A DNA stretch of 11,292 bases from an uncultured Actinotalea sp. (GCF_946885855.1 NZ_CAMPHH010000099.1:1-11292), one strand, 5' to 3'; shown: positions 6,501 to 11,292, counted from the first letter of the stretch. Numbers and translations: made by a program. The notes: generated from the sequence alone by a model not told the origin.

Positions 6501-8383
6501 GCGAGGCGCGGGTCCATGGGCAGGAGGGCGAGGGCGCGGCCGACGTCGGTGAGGCGGGTCCCTCCGCCGGCCACCGCCTCCAGCGCGCCGAGCTCGGTGA
6601 GCAGCTGCACGCCGTCGCGGATCGCCCGGGTGTCGGGCGGGTCGACGAAGGGGAACGCGGCGACGTCGTCGGGGGTCTGCGCGACGCCGACGGCGACCAT
6701 CTGGAGGATCACCGACGCCAGTGACGTCCGCAGGATCTCCGGCTCGGTGTACTCGGGGCGGGACAGGAAGTCGGCCTCGGAGTACAGCCGGATCGCGACG
6801 CCCTCCGCGACGCGGCCGCAGCGGCCCGAGCGCTGGTTCGCCGAGGCCTGGCTGATCGGCTCGATCGGCAGCCGCTGGACCTTGGTCGTCTTGGACCAGC
6901 GGGAGATGCGCGCGGTGCCGGGGTCCACGACGTACCGGATCCCCGGCACGGTCAGCGACGTCTCCGCGACGTTCGTGGCGAGGACGACCCGGCGGGTGCT
7001 GTGCGCGGCGAACACCCGGTGCTGCTCGGCCGCGGACAGGCGTGAGTACAGCGGCAGCAGCTCGACGGCGTGCGGGTGGCGCGGGTCGGTGACGCGCGGG
7101 CCGAGGTGGCCACGCAGGGCGTCCTCGGCGTCGCGGATCTCGCGCTCGCCGGAGAGGAAGACGAGGACGTCGCCCGGACCTTCGCGCTCGAGCTCGTCGA
7201 CCGCCTCGCAGATCGCGGTCATGACGTCGCGGTCCTCGTCCGCGCGCGGGGACTTGGCCGACGACGACGGCGCGGAGGCAGCCGCGCGGCCCTTGCCCTT
7301 CGCCTTGCCGGCCTTCGCAGTGCCTGTCGACGGGGGCGACGGCTCCTCGAGGTCGCGCAGGACGTCGTCGTCGGCGTCCGCCGGCTCGGCGTCGGGGGAG
7401 AGCGGGCGGTAGCGGATCTCGACCGGGTACGTCCGGCCGCTGACCTCGACGACGGGCGCGGGGACGCCATCGGGGTGCTCGGGCGTCGCGGGACCGGCGA
7501 AGTGCCGGGCGAAGCGCTCGGAGTCGATCGTCGCGGAGGTGATGACGAGCTTGAGGTCCGGCCGCTGGGGGAGCAGGCGGGTGAGGTAGCCGAGGATGAA
7601 GTCGATGTTGAGGCTGCGCTCGTGGGCCTCGTCGATGACGAGCGTGTCGTAGGCGAGGAGCTGCGGGTCGCGCTGGATCTGCGCGAGCAGGATCCCGTCG
7701 GTCATGACCTTGACCAGCGTCTCCTCGCTGGACTGGTCGGTGAAGCGGACCTGGTAGCCGACGATGCTCCCCAGGGCACCGGAGCCGCCCGTGATCTCCT
7801 CGCTGATCCGCTCGGCCACGCTGCGCGCCGCGATCCGGCGCGGCTGGGTGTGGCCGACCTGCCCGTCCCGGCCGCGGCCCAGGTCGAGCAGGATCTTCGG
7901 GATCTGCGTCGTCTTGCCCGAGCCCGTCTCGCCCGCGACGACGACGACCTGGTGGTCCCGGATCGCGGCAGCGATGTCCTCCCGGCGCGCCGAGACCGGC
8001 AGCTCCTCGGGGTAGGTGATCGGCGGGACGACGACGGCGCGGCGCTTCTCGGCCCGGCGCGCGCGGCGGGCGTGCTCGCGGGCGGCGTCGCGGGTCGCGC
8101 GGTCGACGGCGGCGCGCGCGTCGGGGGGGCGGGTGTCGGTGGGGCGTCGGCGCCCGCGACCCTGGCCCGAGGTCCGCTCCTCCGCGCCGTCCCGGTGCCG
8201 GTCGCCGTCGGGGCGTGACGCGGCGTCGGAGAGGTCGGTGGGCGTGGACGCGGGGCTGGTCGGCGAGTCGGCCGCAGCGCCGTCGGGGCGCCGTCGTCCG
8301 CGGCCCCGGCCCCGCCCGCGCGAGCCGGGGCGCCGTCGTCGGTCGTCCGACGTCGGTCGCTGCTCCTGCTCGGGCTCACCCAC
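3557..8383 (-). CDS. hrpA: ATP-dependent DEAH-box RNA helicase HrpA
   Basis: A 1608-aa HrpA-type RNA helicase (E. coli HrpA is about 1300 aa). In E. coli this family unwinds RNA 3'-5' and is linked to mRNA processing and release of collided ribosomes. Order: disordered RGR-rich tail (1-115); RecA1 with Walker A GETGSGKT (151-158), DEAH (251-254) and SAT (283-285); a charged Ala/Lys/Ser linker (about 330-382); RecA2 with NVAETSLTVPG and QRSGRCGR (517-524); HA2 winged helix (about 590-680); OB-like region; then a long DUF3418-type C-terminus ending RWLLEELRVSLFAQQLGTPVPVS. All catalytic motifs are intact. The C-terminal half contains Gly/Ala-rich insertions, one of them encoded by a 66-bp palindrome (4616-4681). 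Start: the frame is open to GTG 8407, but that adds an atypical RRREWAP stretch without a ribosome site. GTG 8383 (MGEPEQEQRP) has GAGAAT 8 nt upstream and is preferred, not proven. It appears to be transcribed alone. Confidence 0.95.
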   Translation of the reverse strand: MGEPEQEQRPTSDDRRRRPGSRGRGRGRGRRRPDGAAADSPTSPASTPTDLSDAASRPDGDRHRDGAEERTSGQGRGRRRPTDTRPPDARAAVDRATRDAAREHARRARRAEKRRAVVVPPITYPEELPVSARREDIAAAIRDHQVVVVAGETGSGKTTQIPKILLDLGRGRDGQVGHTQPRRIAARSVAERISEEITGGSGALGSIVGYQVRFTDQSSEETLVKVMTDGILLAQIQRDPQLLAYDTLVIDEAHERSLNIDFILGYLTRLLPQRPDLKLVITSATIDSERFARHFAGPATPEHPDGVPAPVVEVSGRTYPVEIRYRPLSPDAEPADADDDVLRDLEEPSPPSTGTAKAGKAKGKGRAAASAPSSSAKSPRADEDRDVMTAICEAVDELEREGPGDVLVFLSGEREIRDAEDALRGHLGPRVTDPRHPHAVELLPLYSRLSAAEQHRVFAAHSTRRVVLATNVAETSLTVPGIRYVVDPGTARISRWSKTTKVQRLPIEPISQASANQRSGRCGRVAEGVAIRLYSEADFLSRPEYTEPEILRTSLASVILQMVAVGVAQTPDDVAAFPFVDPPDTRAIRDGVQLLTELGALEAVAGGGTRLTDVGRALALLPMDPRLARMIVEGGRRDVAREVMVIAAALSIQDPRERPAEQRAQADQLHARFADPTSDFLSYLNLWHYVREQQRELSGSAFRRLCKAEYLNYLRLREWQDVVAQLKEMAKPLGITVRPPARVNTAADGDADRTAAGGLSGPDGPGALRLAWDADRIHQAVLSGLLSHIGMQEVTEVRVGGPTGKDRRGDRPGRKPQVRNEYLGARGARFAIFPGSPLSKKPPSWVMAGELVETSRLWARDAARIQPEWAEELAPHLVKRTYSEPAWSTKQGAATAFEKVLLYGVPIVARRKVLFAKVDPEHARELFLRHALVQGEWTTHHRFFHDNQATLAEAEQLEHRARRRGLVVDDDVLFDFYDERVPADVVSARHFDQWWKKAQRDDPDLLTFALDMLVTEEAAGAAADLAQFPAVWEQGDLRLPLTYQFEPGTEADGVTVHLPVQVLNRVRPEGFDRLVPGMLEELVTATIRGLPKPVRVQLVPAPDVAREVVAWLRANEPAWEDVVRAADMAPSFAESFGRAVRDLRDVEVPEDAWRDARLPAHLRMTFRVFEERGSGAVVLDEGTDLLALQRRLAAQSQSAVRTAVRDAVRAAVAERDAKAADDAAGGPGGAGSSAEVGTSARGRRSGTPTSRQGADLTAGGGDDPAGAAPPTDLERDGLATWPDDLPDGRLPEVVTTAVGGLTVQGYPAVVVESGAPERAGAGGAATRGTTGKALAGQGRTAGSAGSATRGGAGPTIAVRVLADPARQRRAHAEGVRELLLGELALATGRITSRWTAAESLTLAASPYRSTDALVLDLQRAAVDAILGAVVGGAGAIRDADIYARARTAARDALEDRTYAVARDTAAVLAAARELDVAIRGTSSLALLNTLTDLKDQLAGLVHDGFVAQAGADRLPHLVRYLRAALHRLRKAAENPTRDEGLAWQVHELQDEYDAAVAAARDAAPDPARDERLTQVRWLLEELRVSLFAQQLGTPVPVSAKRIRTTLAG
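4616..4681. repeat. 66-bp two-stem palindrome inserted in frame in hrpA
   Basis: Outer arms GAGGTCGGCAC (4616-4626) and GTGCCGACCTC (4671-4681) are perfectly complementary. Inner arms GCGCGAGGTCGGCG (4631-4644) and CGCCGACCTCGCGC (4653-4666) are too. Only a 4x4 internal loop and an 8-nt terminal loop are unpaired: 25 bp of stem in 66 nt. It holds four copies of the GAGGTCGGC unit (two per strand). The length is a multiple of three, and on the minus strand it encodes 22 residues (EVGTSARGRR then SGTPTSRQGADL; about 1235-1256) within a low-complexity linker. Six of its 22 codons end in A or T (TCT, CGA, GGT, TCA, CAA, GGT), unlike the surrounding gene. A mobile palindromic element tolerated in a disordered loop is the likely reading. 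Confidence 0.8.
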
Positions 8384-8440
8384 GGGCGCCCATTCTCGCC
8401 GACGCACCCGGGTGGGGCCCGCGGATATCGCTCGTCCGGC

Positions 8441-8488
8441 GGGATCGCGGAGAGTTGCTCACGTCTACCGCGGGGAACTCTCCACGTT
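8441..8488. repeat. 48-bp palindromic intergenic repeat, copy 1
   Basis: Segments of 10+7+6+5+6+7+7 nt: GGGATCGCGG, AGAGTTG, CTCACG, TCTAC, CGCGGG, GAACTCT, CCACGTT. The middle stem AGAGTT/AACTCT pairs perfectly, the outer CGCGG/CCACG has one mismatch, and the inner stem has one mismatch and one G-T wobble. It aligns without gaps to the copies at 9697, 10560 and 11250. It lies between the HAAS gene and hrpA, which point the same way, so it could also affect transcript ends. Confidence 0.72.
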
Positions 8489-8495
8489 CCGGGGC

Positions 8496-8517
8496 GAGCT
8501 CCCGGGCGACCGGGCTC
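8496..8517 (-). terminator. Bulged hairpin after the padR-HAAS operon
   Basis: CCCGG (8501-8505), loop GCGA and CCGGG (8510-8514) form a short stem that can extend by GAG/CTC across a 2-nt bulge. It begins about 19 nt past the HAAS gene stop, next to repeat copy 1. No T-run. A weak candidate for operon termination before hrpA. Confidence 0.22.
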
Positions 8518-8536
8518 CGGACCTGGTCCCTCCGCG

Positions 8537-8911
8537 TCAGGGCGTCGCCGGGGGGCGGATGCGACGGGTGCGGAGCAGCACGACGTCGACCACCATGGCG
8601 AGGCCGATGAGCGCCGCGGCCGGGAGGAGGACCAGGCGGGGCAGCTCCAGGACGTCGGCGACCGCGAGGCCGAACATCACGACGAGGTACCCGATCGCCA
8701 GCCCCACGCCGACGTAGGTGGCCACCAGGTGGCGGTGACGCCGGGGACGCGCCGGGAACTGCTCCGCGTAGGTCTCGGCCGGTCCGAAGAACGCCTCCGG
8801 GTCGCCGTGGTCGCGCTCGTGGGCGTCGACCTCGGCCACGATGTCCCCGATCGTCGCCTCGTCGATGTGACGCAGGCGCAGGGCGTACGCCAGGTCGGTG
8901 CGGTAGCTCAT
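8537..8911 (-). CDS. HAAS-domain-like two-TM membrane protein, PadR partner
   Basis: A 124-aa protein. Residues 1-55 are a soluble helical domain (DLAYALRLRHIDEATIGDIV, AEVDAHERDHG, then EAFFGPAETYAEQF) resembling the HAAS/DUF1700-type domain, which binds or senses at the inner membrane face and is typically paired with PadR repressors. Two hydrophobic segments follow (about 62-86 and 90-112) and a basic tail (RTRRIRPP). The ATG (8909-8911) overlaps the padR stop in an ATGA arrangement, and AGGGGGG lies about 6 nt before it within padR, so translation is probably coupled. Unlike many family pairs, no large multi-pass enzyme or transporter follows in the operon. Its exact role is unknown; a membrane stress sensor that relays to PadR is a family-level guess. 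Confidence 0.82.
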   Translation of the reverse strand: MSYRTDLAYALRLRHIDEATIGDIVAEVDAHERDHGDPEAFFGPAETYAEQFPARPRRHRHLVATYVGVGLAIGYLVVMFGLAVADVLELPRLVLLPAAALIGLAMVVDVVLLRTRRIRPPATP

Positions 8912-9249
8912 CTCGTCCCCCCTGGTGCTCCGAGCCGCCGCAGGACGCGGACCGACTCCTCGATCGTGCTCTCGTCGGCGCTGACGCGGGCTGCGCCGCG
9001 GCTCGTCGCCTCGAAGATCTTCCGTGCCGGCCCCGCGCCCTCGACCTCCCAGCGCGACGTGACCAGGCCGTCCTCCTCCATGGCCCGCAGGAGCGGGTAC
9101 AGGGTGCCGCCCTGCGCCTTGGCGAAGCCCGCGGCCCGCAGTGCACCGATGAGCGCGTAGCCGTGCTGCGGTGCGTGGGCGAGGAGGCGCAGCGCCGCGA
9201 CGGGCAGGAGAGCTCGCTGCAGGGTCTCGACGGTGTCGGGGACGGCCAC
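8908..9249 (-). CDS. PadR-family transcriptional regulator
   Basis: A small PadR-type repressor, 113 aa from GTG 9249. The winged-helix domain is clear: LRLLAHAPQHGYALIGALRA, then AKAQGGTLYPLLRAMEEDGL (the GTLYPLL recognition-helix motif) and the wing with K/R-rich turn (SRWEVEGAGPARKIFEATSRG). The C-terminal helix (about 82-109) should make the dimer. GTG 9258 gives a 116-aa form but lies inside the -10 hexamer, whereas GTG 9249 is 7 nt beyond it and suits a leaderless start. It is first in an operon with the HAAS-like gene. The palindrome over its -35 suggests autorepression. The effector is unknown. Confidence 0.92.
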   Translation of the reverse strand: MAVPDTVETLQRALLPVAALRLLAHAPQHGYALIGALRAAGFAKAQGGTLYPLLRAMEEDGLVTSRWEVEGAGPARKIFEATSRGAARVSADESTIEESVRVLRRLGAPGGTR

Positions 9250-9256
9250 GATGCTC

Positions 9257-9286
9257 ACTCTAGGTCCGCTCTAGGTTGAGATTCAA
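9257..9286 (-). promoter_or_regulatory. padR operon promoter (leaderless type)
   Basis: On the minus strand TTGAAT (complement of 9281-9286), an 18-nt spacer and TAGAGT (complement of 9257-9262) precede GTG 9249 by 7 nt. Both boxes are fair matches. The -35 lies within the palindrome at 9272-9290. Confidence 0.55.
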
Positions 9287-9290
9287 CCTA
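9272..9290. promoter_or_regulatory. Probable PadR operator (19-bp palindrome)
   Basis: TAGGTTGA (9272-9279), a 3-nt centre and TCAACCTA (9283-9290) form a perfect 8-3-8 palindrome, strikingly AT-rich for this DNA. A half-site-like CTAGGT recurs nearby at 9260-9265. It overlaps the padR -35, so a bound dimer would block polymerase. Attribution to PadR is by position. Confidence 0.65.
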
Positions 9291-9379
9291 TCTTCCAGTC
9301 CGACAATCCCCCGCGCGAGCTGGCGTCGCGCGCACCCGTTCCCTCGCGCTCCGCCGGGCGCCCGCGCCGGGGCACCCGC

Positions 9380-9616
9380 GTTTGGTTCGCCGACCTCGTC
9401 CGGCTGCACCACCAGGCGTCGTCGCACGTCGGTGCGCTTCGGGACGGGCTCGGTGTGCCGGCCGGCCGGCCTTCCGGCGACAGGGAGCGTGGATCGTGGC
9501 TGCTGGAGAACCTGCTCCAGTCGGTCCGGACGGTGGTCTGGGCGACGGGCGTGGGCGACCTCGCCTTCGCCGACCAGGGGCGCGCGATGCTCCGGCGGAC
9601 ACTCGCGGACGCCTGA
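9380..9616 (+). pseudogene. Orphan coding-like frame, possible 3' remnant of a lost gene
   Basis: A frame open from 9275 to the TGA at 9614-9616 reads like a real protein from about 9380: VWFADLVRLHHQASSHVGAL, then a short Gly/Pro/Arg-rich turn, then WLLENLLQSVRTVVWATGVG and DLAFADQGRAMLRRTLADA. Composition is balanced, with two likely amphipathic helices and mostly G/C third positions, unlike the Arg/Pro-rich competing frames. No ATG, GTG or TTG start lies before it in frame: the first GTG is mid-frame and would leave about 50 residues. Upstream residues (9305-9379) look non-coding. I recognise no family. It could be a truncated gene, the remains of a rearrangement, or a chance high-GC frame. 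Confidence 0.35.
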
Positions 9617-9696
9617 CCCTCCCCGCGTGCTGACCAGCGTGGCCAGACGCCGGCGGGTCCAGGTCCGCGGATGACCCGACGCCTGCTCGCCCCGCG

Positions 9697-9744
9697 AGGA
9701 TCGTGGCGCGTGACCCGCGCGAGCCGCGGGAGACGCGCCACGGT
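9697..9744. repeat. 48-bp palindromic intergenic repeat, copy 2
   Basis: Same segment lengths as the other copies: AGGATCGTGG, CGCGTGA, CCCGCG, CGAGC, CGCGGG, AGACGCG, CCACGGT. It is the most stable copy: CGTGGCGCGT (9702-9711) pairs with ACGCGCCACG (9733-9742), then a 2x2 internal loop, then a perfect 6-bp inner stem with a 5-nt loop. A T-G wobble plus GGA/TCC extends the outer stem to 14 bp. It lies 103 bp upstream of the MOSC gene. Confidence 0.75.
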
Positions 9745-9755
9745 CCGACGCGGCC

Positions 9756-9780
9756 GGTGCGGTGCGGGTGCGGGTGCGGG
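9756..9780. repeat. Short tandem GGTGC/GGGTGC run
   Basis: Two GGTGC units and two GGGTGC units followed by GGG lie head to tail upstream of the MOSC gene. The run is too short to call a functional repeat; slippage-prone low-complexity DNA is the simplest view. Confidence 0.45.
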
Positions 9781-9847
9781 CCGGGGCGCCGGCGGGTCGC
9801 CGGGACGGGACCGCGGCGCGACGTCGGTGCTCTGGGATCCTGGGTCC

Positions 9848-10411
9848 ATGCCGCTCGAGCCGCACGACCGCTCGCCCGCCGTCGTCGCCGTCGCGTCCGA
9901 CGACGCCCACCGGTTCAGCAAGGTGCTGCGCGAGGAGATCGTGCTGGTCGAGGGCTGGGGCGTCGAGGGCGACGCGCACGCCGGGACCACGGTGAAGCAC
10001 CGCTCCCGCGTCGCCCGGGACCCGGACGAGCCGAACCTCCGCCAGGTGCACCTGCTGCATGCCGAGCTGTTCGACGAGGTCGCCGACGACGGCTACGTCG
10101 TCGTCCCGGGCGCGATGGGCGAGAACGTCACGACGCTCGGCGTCGACCTCCTCGCCCTGCCCGCCGGCGCGCTGCTGGAGCTGGGCGAGGACGCCGTCGT
10201 CGAGATCACCGGCCTGCGGAACCCGTGCAAGCAGATCGACGGGCTCGGCCGCGGCCTCATGGGCCGGATGGTGAGCCGCCGTCGCGACGGGTCGGTCGTG
10301 CGCAAGGCGGGCGTCATGGCCGTGGTGCGCCGCGGCGGCGTCGTCCGCGCCGGTAACGAGGTGCGCGTCCGTCTGCCCGACGGCGAGCACCGCCCCCTCG
10401 AACCGGTCTGA
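9848..10411 (+). CDS. MOSC-domain protein
   Basis: A 187-aa stand-alone MOSC protein (PF03473, the domain shared with molybdenum-cofactor sulfurase C-termini and YiiM-like proteins). Hallmarks: GDAHAG (41-46) followed by a His/Arg pair, LRQVHLLHAELF (64-75), the GENVTT motif (91-96), and the conserved cysteine in LRNPCKQI (Cys127) expected to carry sulfur or contact the cofactor. The family binds molybdenum cofactor or handles reactive sulfur; the substrate here is unknown, and no molybdoenzyme genes are adjacent. Start: ATG 9848, where family similarity begins. The frame is open further upstream (to 9671) but gives Arg/Gly-rich non-family sequence. No clear ribosome site; GATCCT lies 6 nt before the ATG. 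It stands alone and is flanked on both sides by copies of the 48-bp repeat. Confidence 0.92.
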   Translation: MPLEPHDRSPAVVAVASDDAHRFSKVLREEIVLVEGWGVEGDAHAGTTVKHRSRVARDPDEPNLRQVHLLHAELFDEVADDGYVVVPGAMGENVTTLGVDLLALPAGALLELGEDAVVEITGLRNPCKQIDGLGRGLMGRMVSRRRDGSVVRKAGVMAVVRRGGVVRAGNEVRVRLPDGEHRPLEPV

Positions 10412-10483
10412 CGGGACGCGTGCGGACTTCGCACCTCCAGCCGGTCTGACGGCGCGCCGCCCTCCCCCTCAGCCGGCCTGACG
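10401..10483. repeat. Three dispersed 13-bp direct repeats at the MOSC gene end
   Basis: The pattern A(A/G)CCGG(T/C)CTGACG occurs at 10401-10413 (containing the MOSC stop codon), 10439-10451 and 10471-10483. The last two end in-phase-like TGA triplets too. Spacing is 38 and 32 bp, so this is not a strict tandem array. It may be a decayed duplication of the gene's 3' end. Confidence 0.4.
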
Positions 10484-10559
10484 CCGCCGCTGCTGCCCTC
10501 CGTCGCCTGGCCCGGCGTGCCGTGCGGTGGCATGGGGGAGCGCCGCCTCCCGTGCGCCC

Positions 10560-10607
10560 GGGACCGTGGGAGCTTCCCCGCGTCCGACGCGGGTGACCCG
10601 CCACGGT
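10560..10607. repeat. 48-bp palindromic intergenic repeat, copy 3
   Basis: GGGACCGTGG, GAGCTTC, CCCGCG, TCCGA, CGCGGG, TGACCCG, CCACGGT. The outer arms ACCGTGG/CCACGGT and the core CCCGCGTC/GACGCGGG around one central C are perfect; the 7-nt middle segments hardly pair. A further GGTGAC (10592-10597)/GTCACC (10608-10613) inverted repeat overlaps its right side. It lies in the convergent gap between the MOSC and DUF1697 genes, where it could also stop transcripts. Confidence 0.75.
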
Positions 10608-10657
10608 GTCACCGCGTCGAGCGTCACGACGCGGCGGAGAGGTCGGAGCGGCGCGCG

Positions 10658-11173
10658 TCAGAGTGCGGCGGCCATGGCGGCGAGCTTCGCGACCGTGTTC
10701 ATGTTGCGCGCCGTGCCCTCCGCCGCCGCCGGGATCGCCAGCCGCGACCGGCCCATCCCGACCTCCCCGTACGCGACGTAGATCTCCCGCGTGCCGACGG
10801 CGACCTGCTCGGTGGTCCGGTTCCGGAGCGTCGCCAGGGCGTCCGCCGCGGGCGGCGCGGGGAGGAAGATCGCGGCGGTGCGGTTGCCCGGCTCGTCGGG
10901 GAACGGGTTGCCCGCGAGCACGGCGCTCACCTCGTCCGCGGTCCGGACGAGCACCCCGACCGGCTTGCCCGCGTACGCCTCGAGCCGGGCACCCAGCTCG
11001 GCGACGACGTCGTCCTCGGTCCCGTCCGCGGTGAGGAGGACGTTCCCGCTCGCGATGTACGTGCTCACGTCGCCGAACCCGGCGTCCGTGCACATCGCGC
11101 GGAGGTCGGCCATCGGCAGCTTCCCCGTGCCGCCGACGTTCACGGCACGCAGCAGGGCGACGAACACCGTCAT
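10658..11173 (-). CDS. DUF1697 family protein
   Basis: A 171-aa cytosolic protein of the DUF1697 family (PF08002), whose biochemical role is not established. Family hallmarks: the start MTVFVALLRAVNVGGTGKLP, the central YIASGNVLL (39-47), NPFPDEP in the middle, and the C-terminal RNMNTVAKLAAM. The length is normal for the family and nothing is missing. Start: ATG 11173 begins exactly where the family begins. A GTG at 11191 would add RTVRG and overlap the promoter. TACGGT 7 nt upstream of the ATG with GTGACA 18 nt further up argues for a leaderless mRNA. It is convergent with the MOSC gene, with 246 bp between the stops. Confidence 0.92.
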   Translation of the reverse strand: MTVFVALLRAVNVGGTGKLPMADLRAMCTDAGFGDVSTYIASGNVLLTADGTEDDVVAELGARLEAYAGKPVGVLVRTADEVSAVLAGNPFPDEPGNRTAAIFLPAPPAADALATLRNRTTEQVAVGTREIYVAYGEVGMGRSRLAIPAAAEGTARNMNTVAKLAAMAAAL

Positions 11174-11180
11174 GCCCCGG

Positions 11181-11210
11181 ACCGTACGCACCCCGGTCGA
11201 CCGCTGTCAC
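11181..11210 (-). promoter_or_regulatory. DUF1697 gene promoter (leaderless type)
   Basis: Minus-strand GTGACA (complement of 11205-11210; five of six to TTGACA), an 18-nt spacer and TACGGT (complement of 11181-11186) end 7 nt before the ATG at 11173. This is one of the two clearest promoters in the window. Prediction from motif and spacing. Confidence 0.55.
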
Positions 11211-11249
11211 GGAGCGGGTCCTGTCGACCGCGCGACCCGCACGCGGCGC

Positions 11250-11292
11250 GGGATCGCGGAAGGTTTCCCGCGTCAGACGCGGAGAACCCTCC
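11250..11292. repeat. 48-bp palindromic intergenic repeat, copy 4 (cut by window end)
   Basis: GGGATCGCGG, AAGGTTT, CCCGCG, TCAGA, CGCGGA, GAACCCT, then CC at the edge; about 5 nt are missing. CCGCGTC/GACGCGG around one A is perfect, and GGAAGGTT/AACCCTCC has one mismatch. Its left arm matches copy 1 (both begin GGGATCGCGG), while its centre matches copy 3. It lies upstream of the DUF1697 gene. Confidence 0.72.

Larger units (their letters stand above)
9250..9847. other. Long gap between padR and the MOSC gene
   Basis: About 600 bp without a secure gene. It holds the padR promoter and palindrome (9257-9290), the orphan frame ending at 9616, repeat copy 2 (9697-9744), and a low-complexity GGTGC/GGGTGC run (9756-9780). 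Of the MOSC promoter only a weak GATCCT, 6 nt before its ATG, is visible. Frames reading into the MOSC gene from upstream are Arg/Gly-rich and appear non-coding. Confidence 0.5.

Noticed and set aside
4901..6724. A 607-aa plus-strand frame opposite hrpA
   Set aside because: It is the reverse-frame mirror of the helicase gene, without a domain, promoter or ribosome site.
7070..8218. A 382-aa plus-strand frame opposite the hrpA helicase core
   Set aside because: It mirrors the codons of the DEAH region; no recognisable motif.
9260..10390. A 376-aa minus-strand frame opposite the MOSC gene
   Set aside because: Antisense shadow; the plus strand encodes an intact MOSC domain with its conserved cysteine.
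8441..11292. CRISPR array
   Set aside because: The four repeats are 0.6-1.3 kb apart with genes between them and diverge in sequence; there are no spacers and no cas genes.
1..11292. tRNA, rRNA or insertion sequence
   Set aside because: I saw no tRNA T-loop signature in a plausible context, no rRNA-like segment, and no transposase or terminal repeats by eye. A tRNAscan or Rfam run was not possible here.

Overview
The window is very GC-rich (coding third positions are almost always G or C) and packed with actinobacterial families: an actinobacterial-type HrpA with a long RGR-rich tail, a DrrAB-like exporter, a PadR/HAAS pair, and -10 boxes sitting 6-7 nt before start codons. This suggests a high-GC actinomycete, most likely a Micrococcales member near Cellulomonas. 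That placement is an inference from composition and families, not from a marker gene.

Layout. (1) 1-540, minus: N-terminal part of a membrane-anchored PQQ/beta-propeller-like protein running off the left edge. (2) 668-856, minus: a 62-aa hypothetical protein with its own promoter and a hairpin after the stop. (3) 942-1715, minus, and 1777-3512, plus: a TetR repressor divergent from a two-gene drug-exporter-type ABC transporter (ATPase plus permease). The short gap between them holds two copies of a palindromic operator, 22 bp apart, laid over both promoters. (4) 3557-8383, minus: hrpA, a large DEAH RNA helicase convergent with the transporter. Its C-terminal half carries a 66-bp near-perfect palindrome translated in frame. 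(5) 8537-9249, minus: a PadR repressor and a HAAS-type membrane protein with overlapping stop and start, behind a promoter whose -35 lies inside a 19-bp palindrome. (6) 9250-9847: a stretch without a secure gene. It holds an orphan reading frame that looks like the 3' end of a lost gene, plus a strong hairpin. (7) 9848-10411, plus: a MOSC-domain protein, convergent with (8) 10658-11173, minus: a DUF1697 protein.

The most unusual content is non-coding. Four intergenic segments (8441-8488, 9697-9744, 10560-10607 and 11250 to the window end) align without gaps to one 48-bp palindromic design. Its inner stem (CCCGCG with CGCGGG) is conserved, while the flanking stem segments differ in sequence and often still pair. 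They lie around the genes of the right third and are not seen to the left. I read them as a REP-like family. The palindrome inside hrpA has a different sequence and looks like a second, coding-inserted type.

How the genes work together: TetR probably represses itself and the exporter until a ligand, probably an exported compound, binds it. PadR probably represses itself and its HAAS partner. The remaining genes look like independent single-gene units. Several have a -10-like hexamer placed so that transcription would begin at the start codon, so leaderless mRNAs appear common here.
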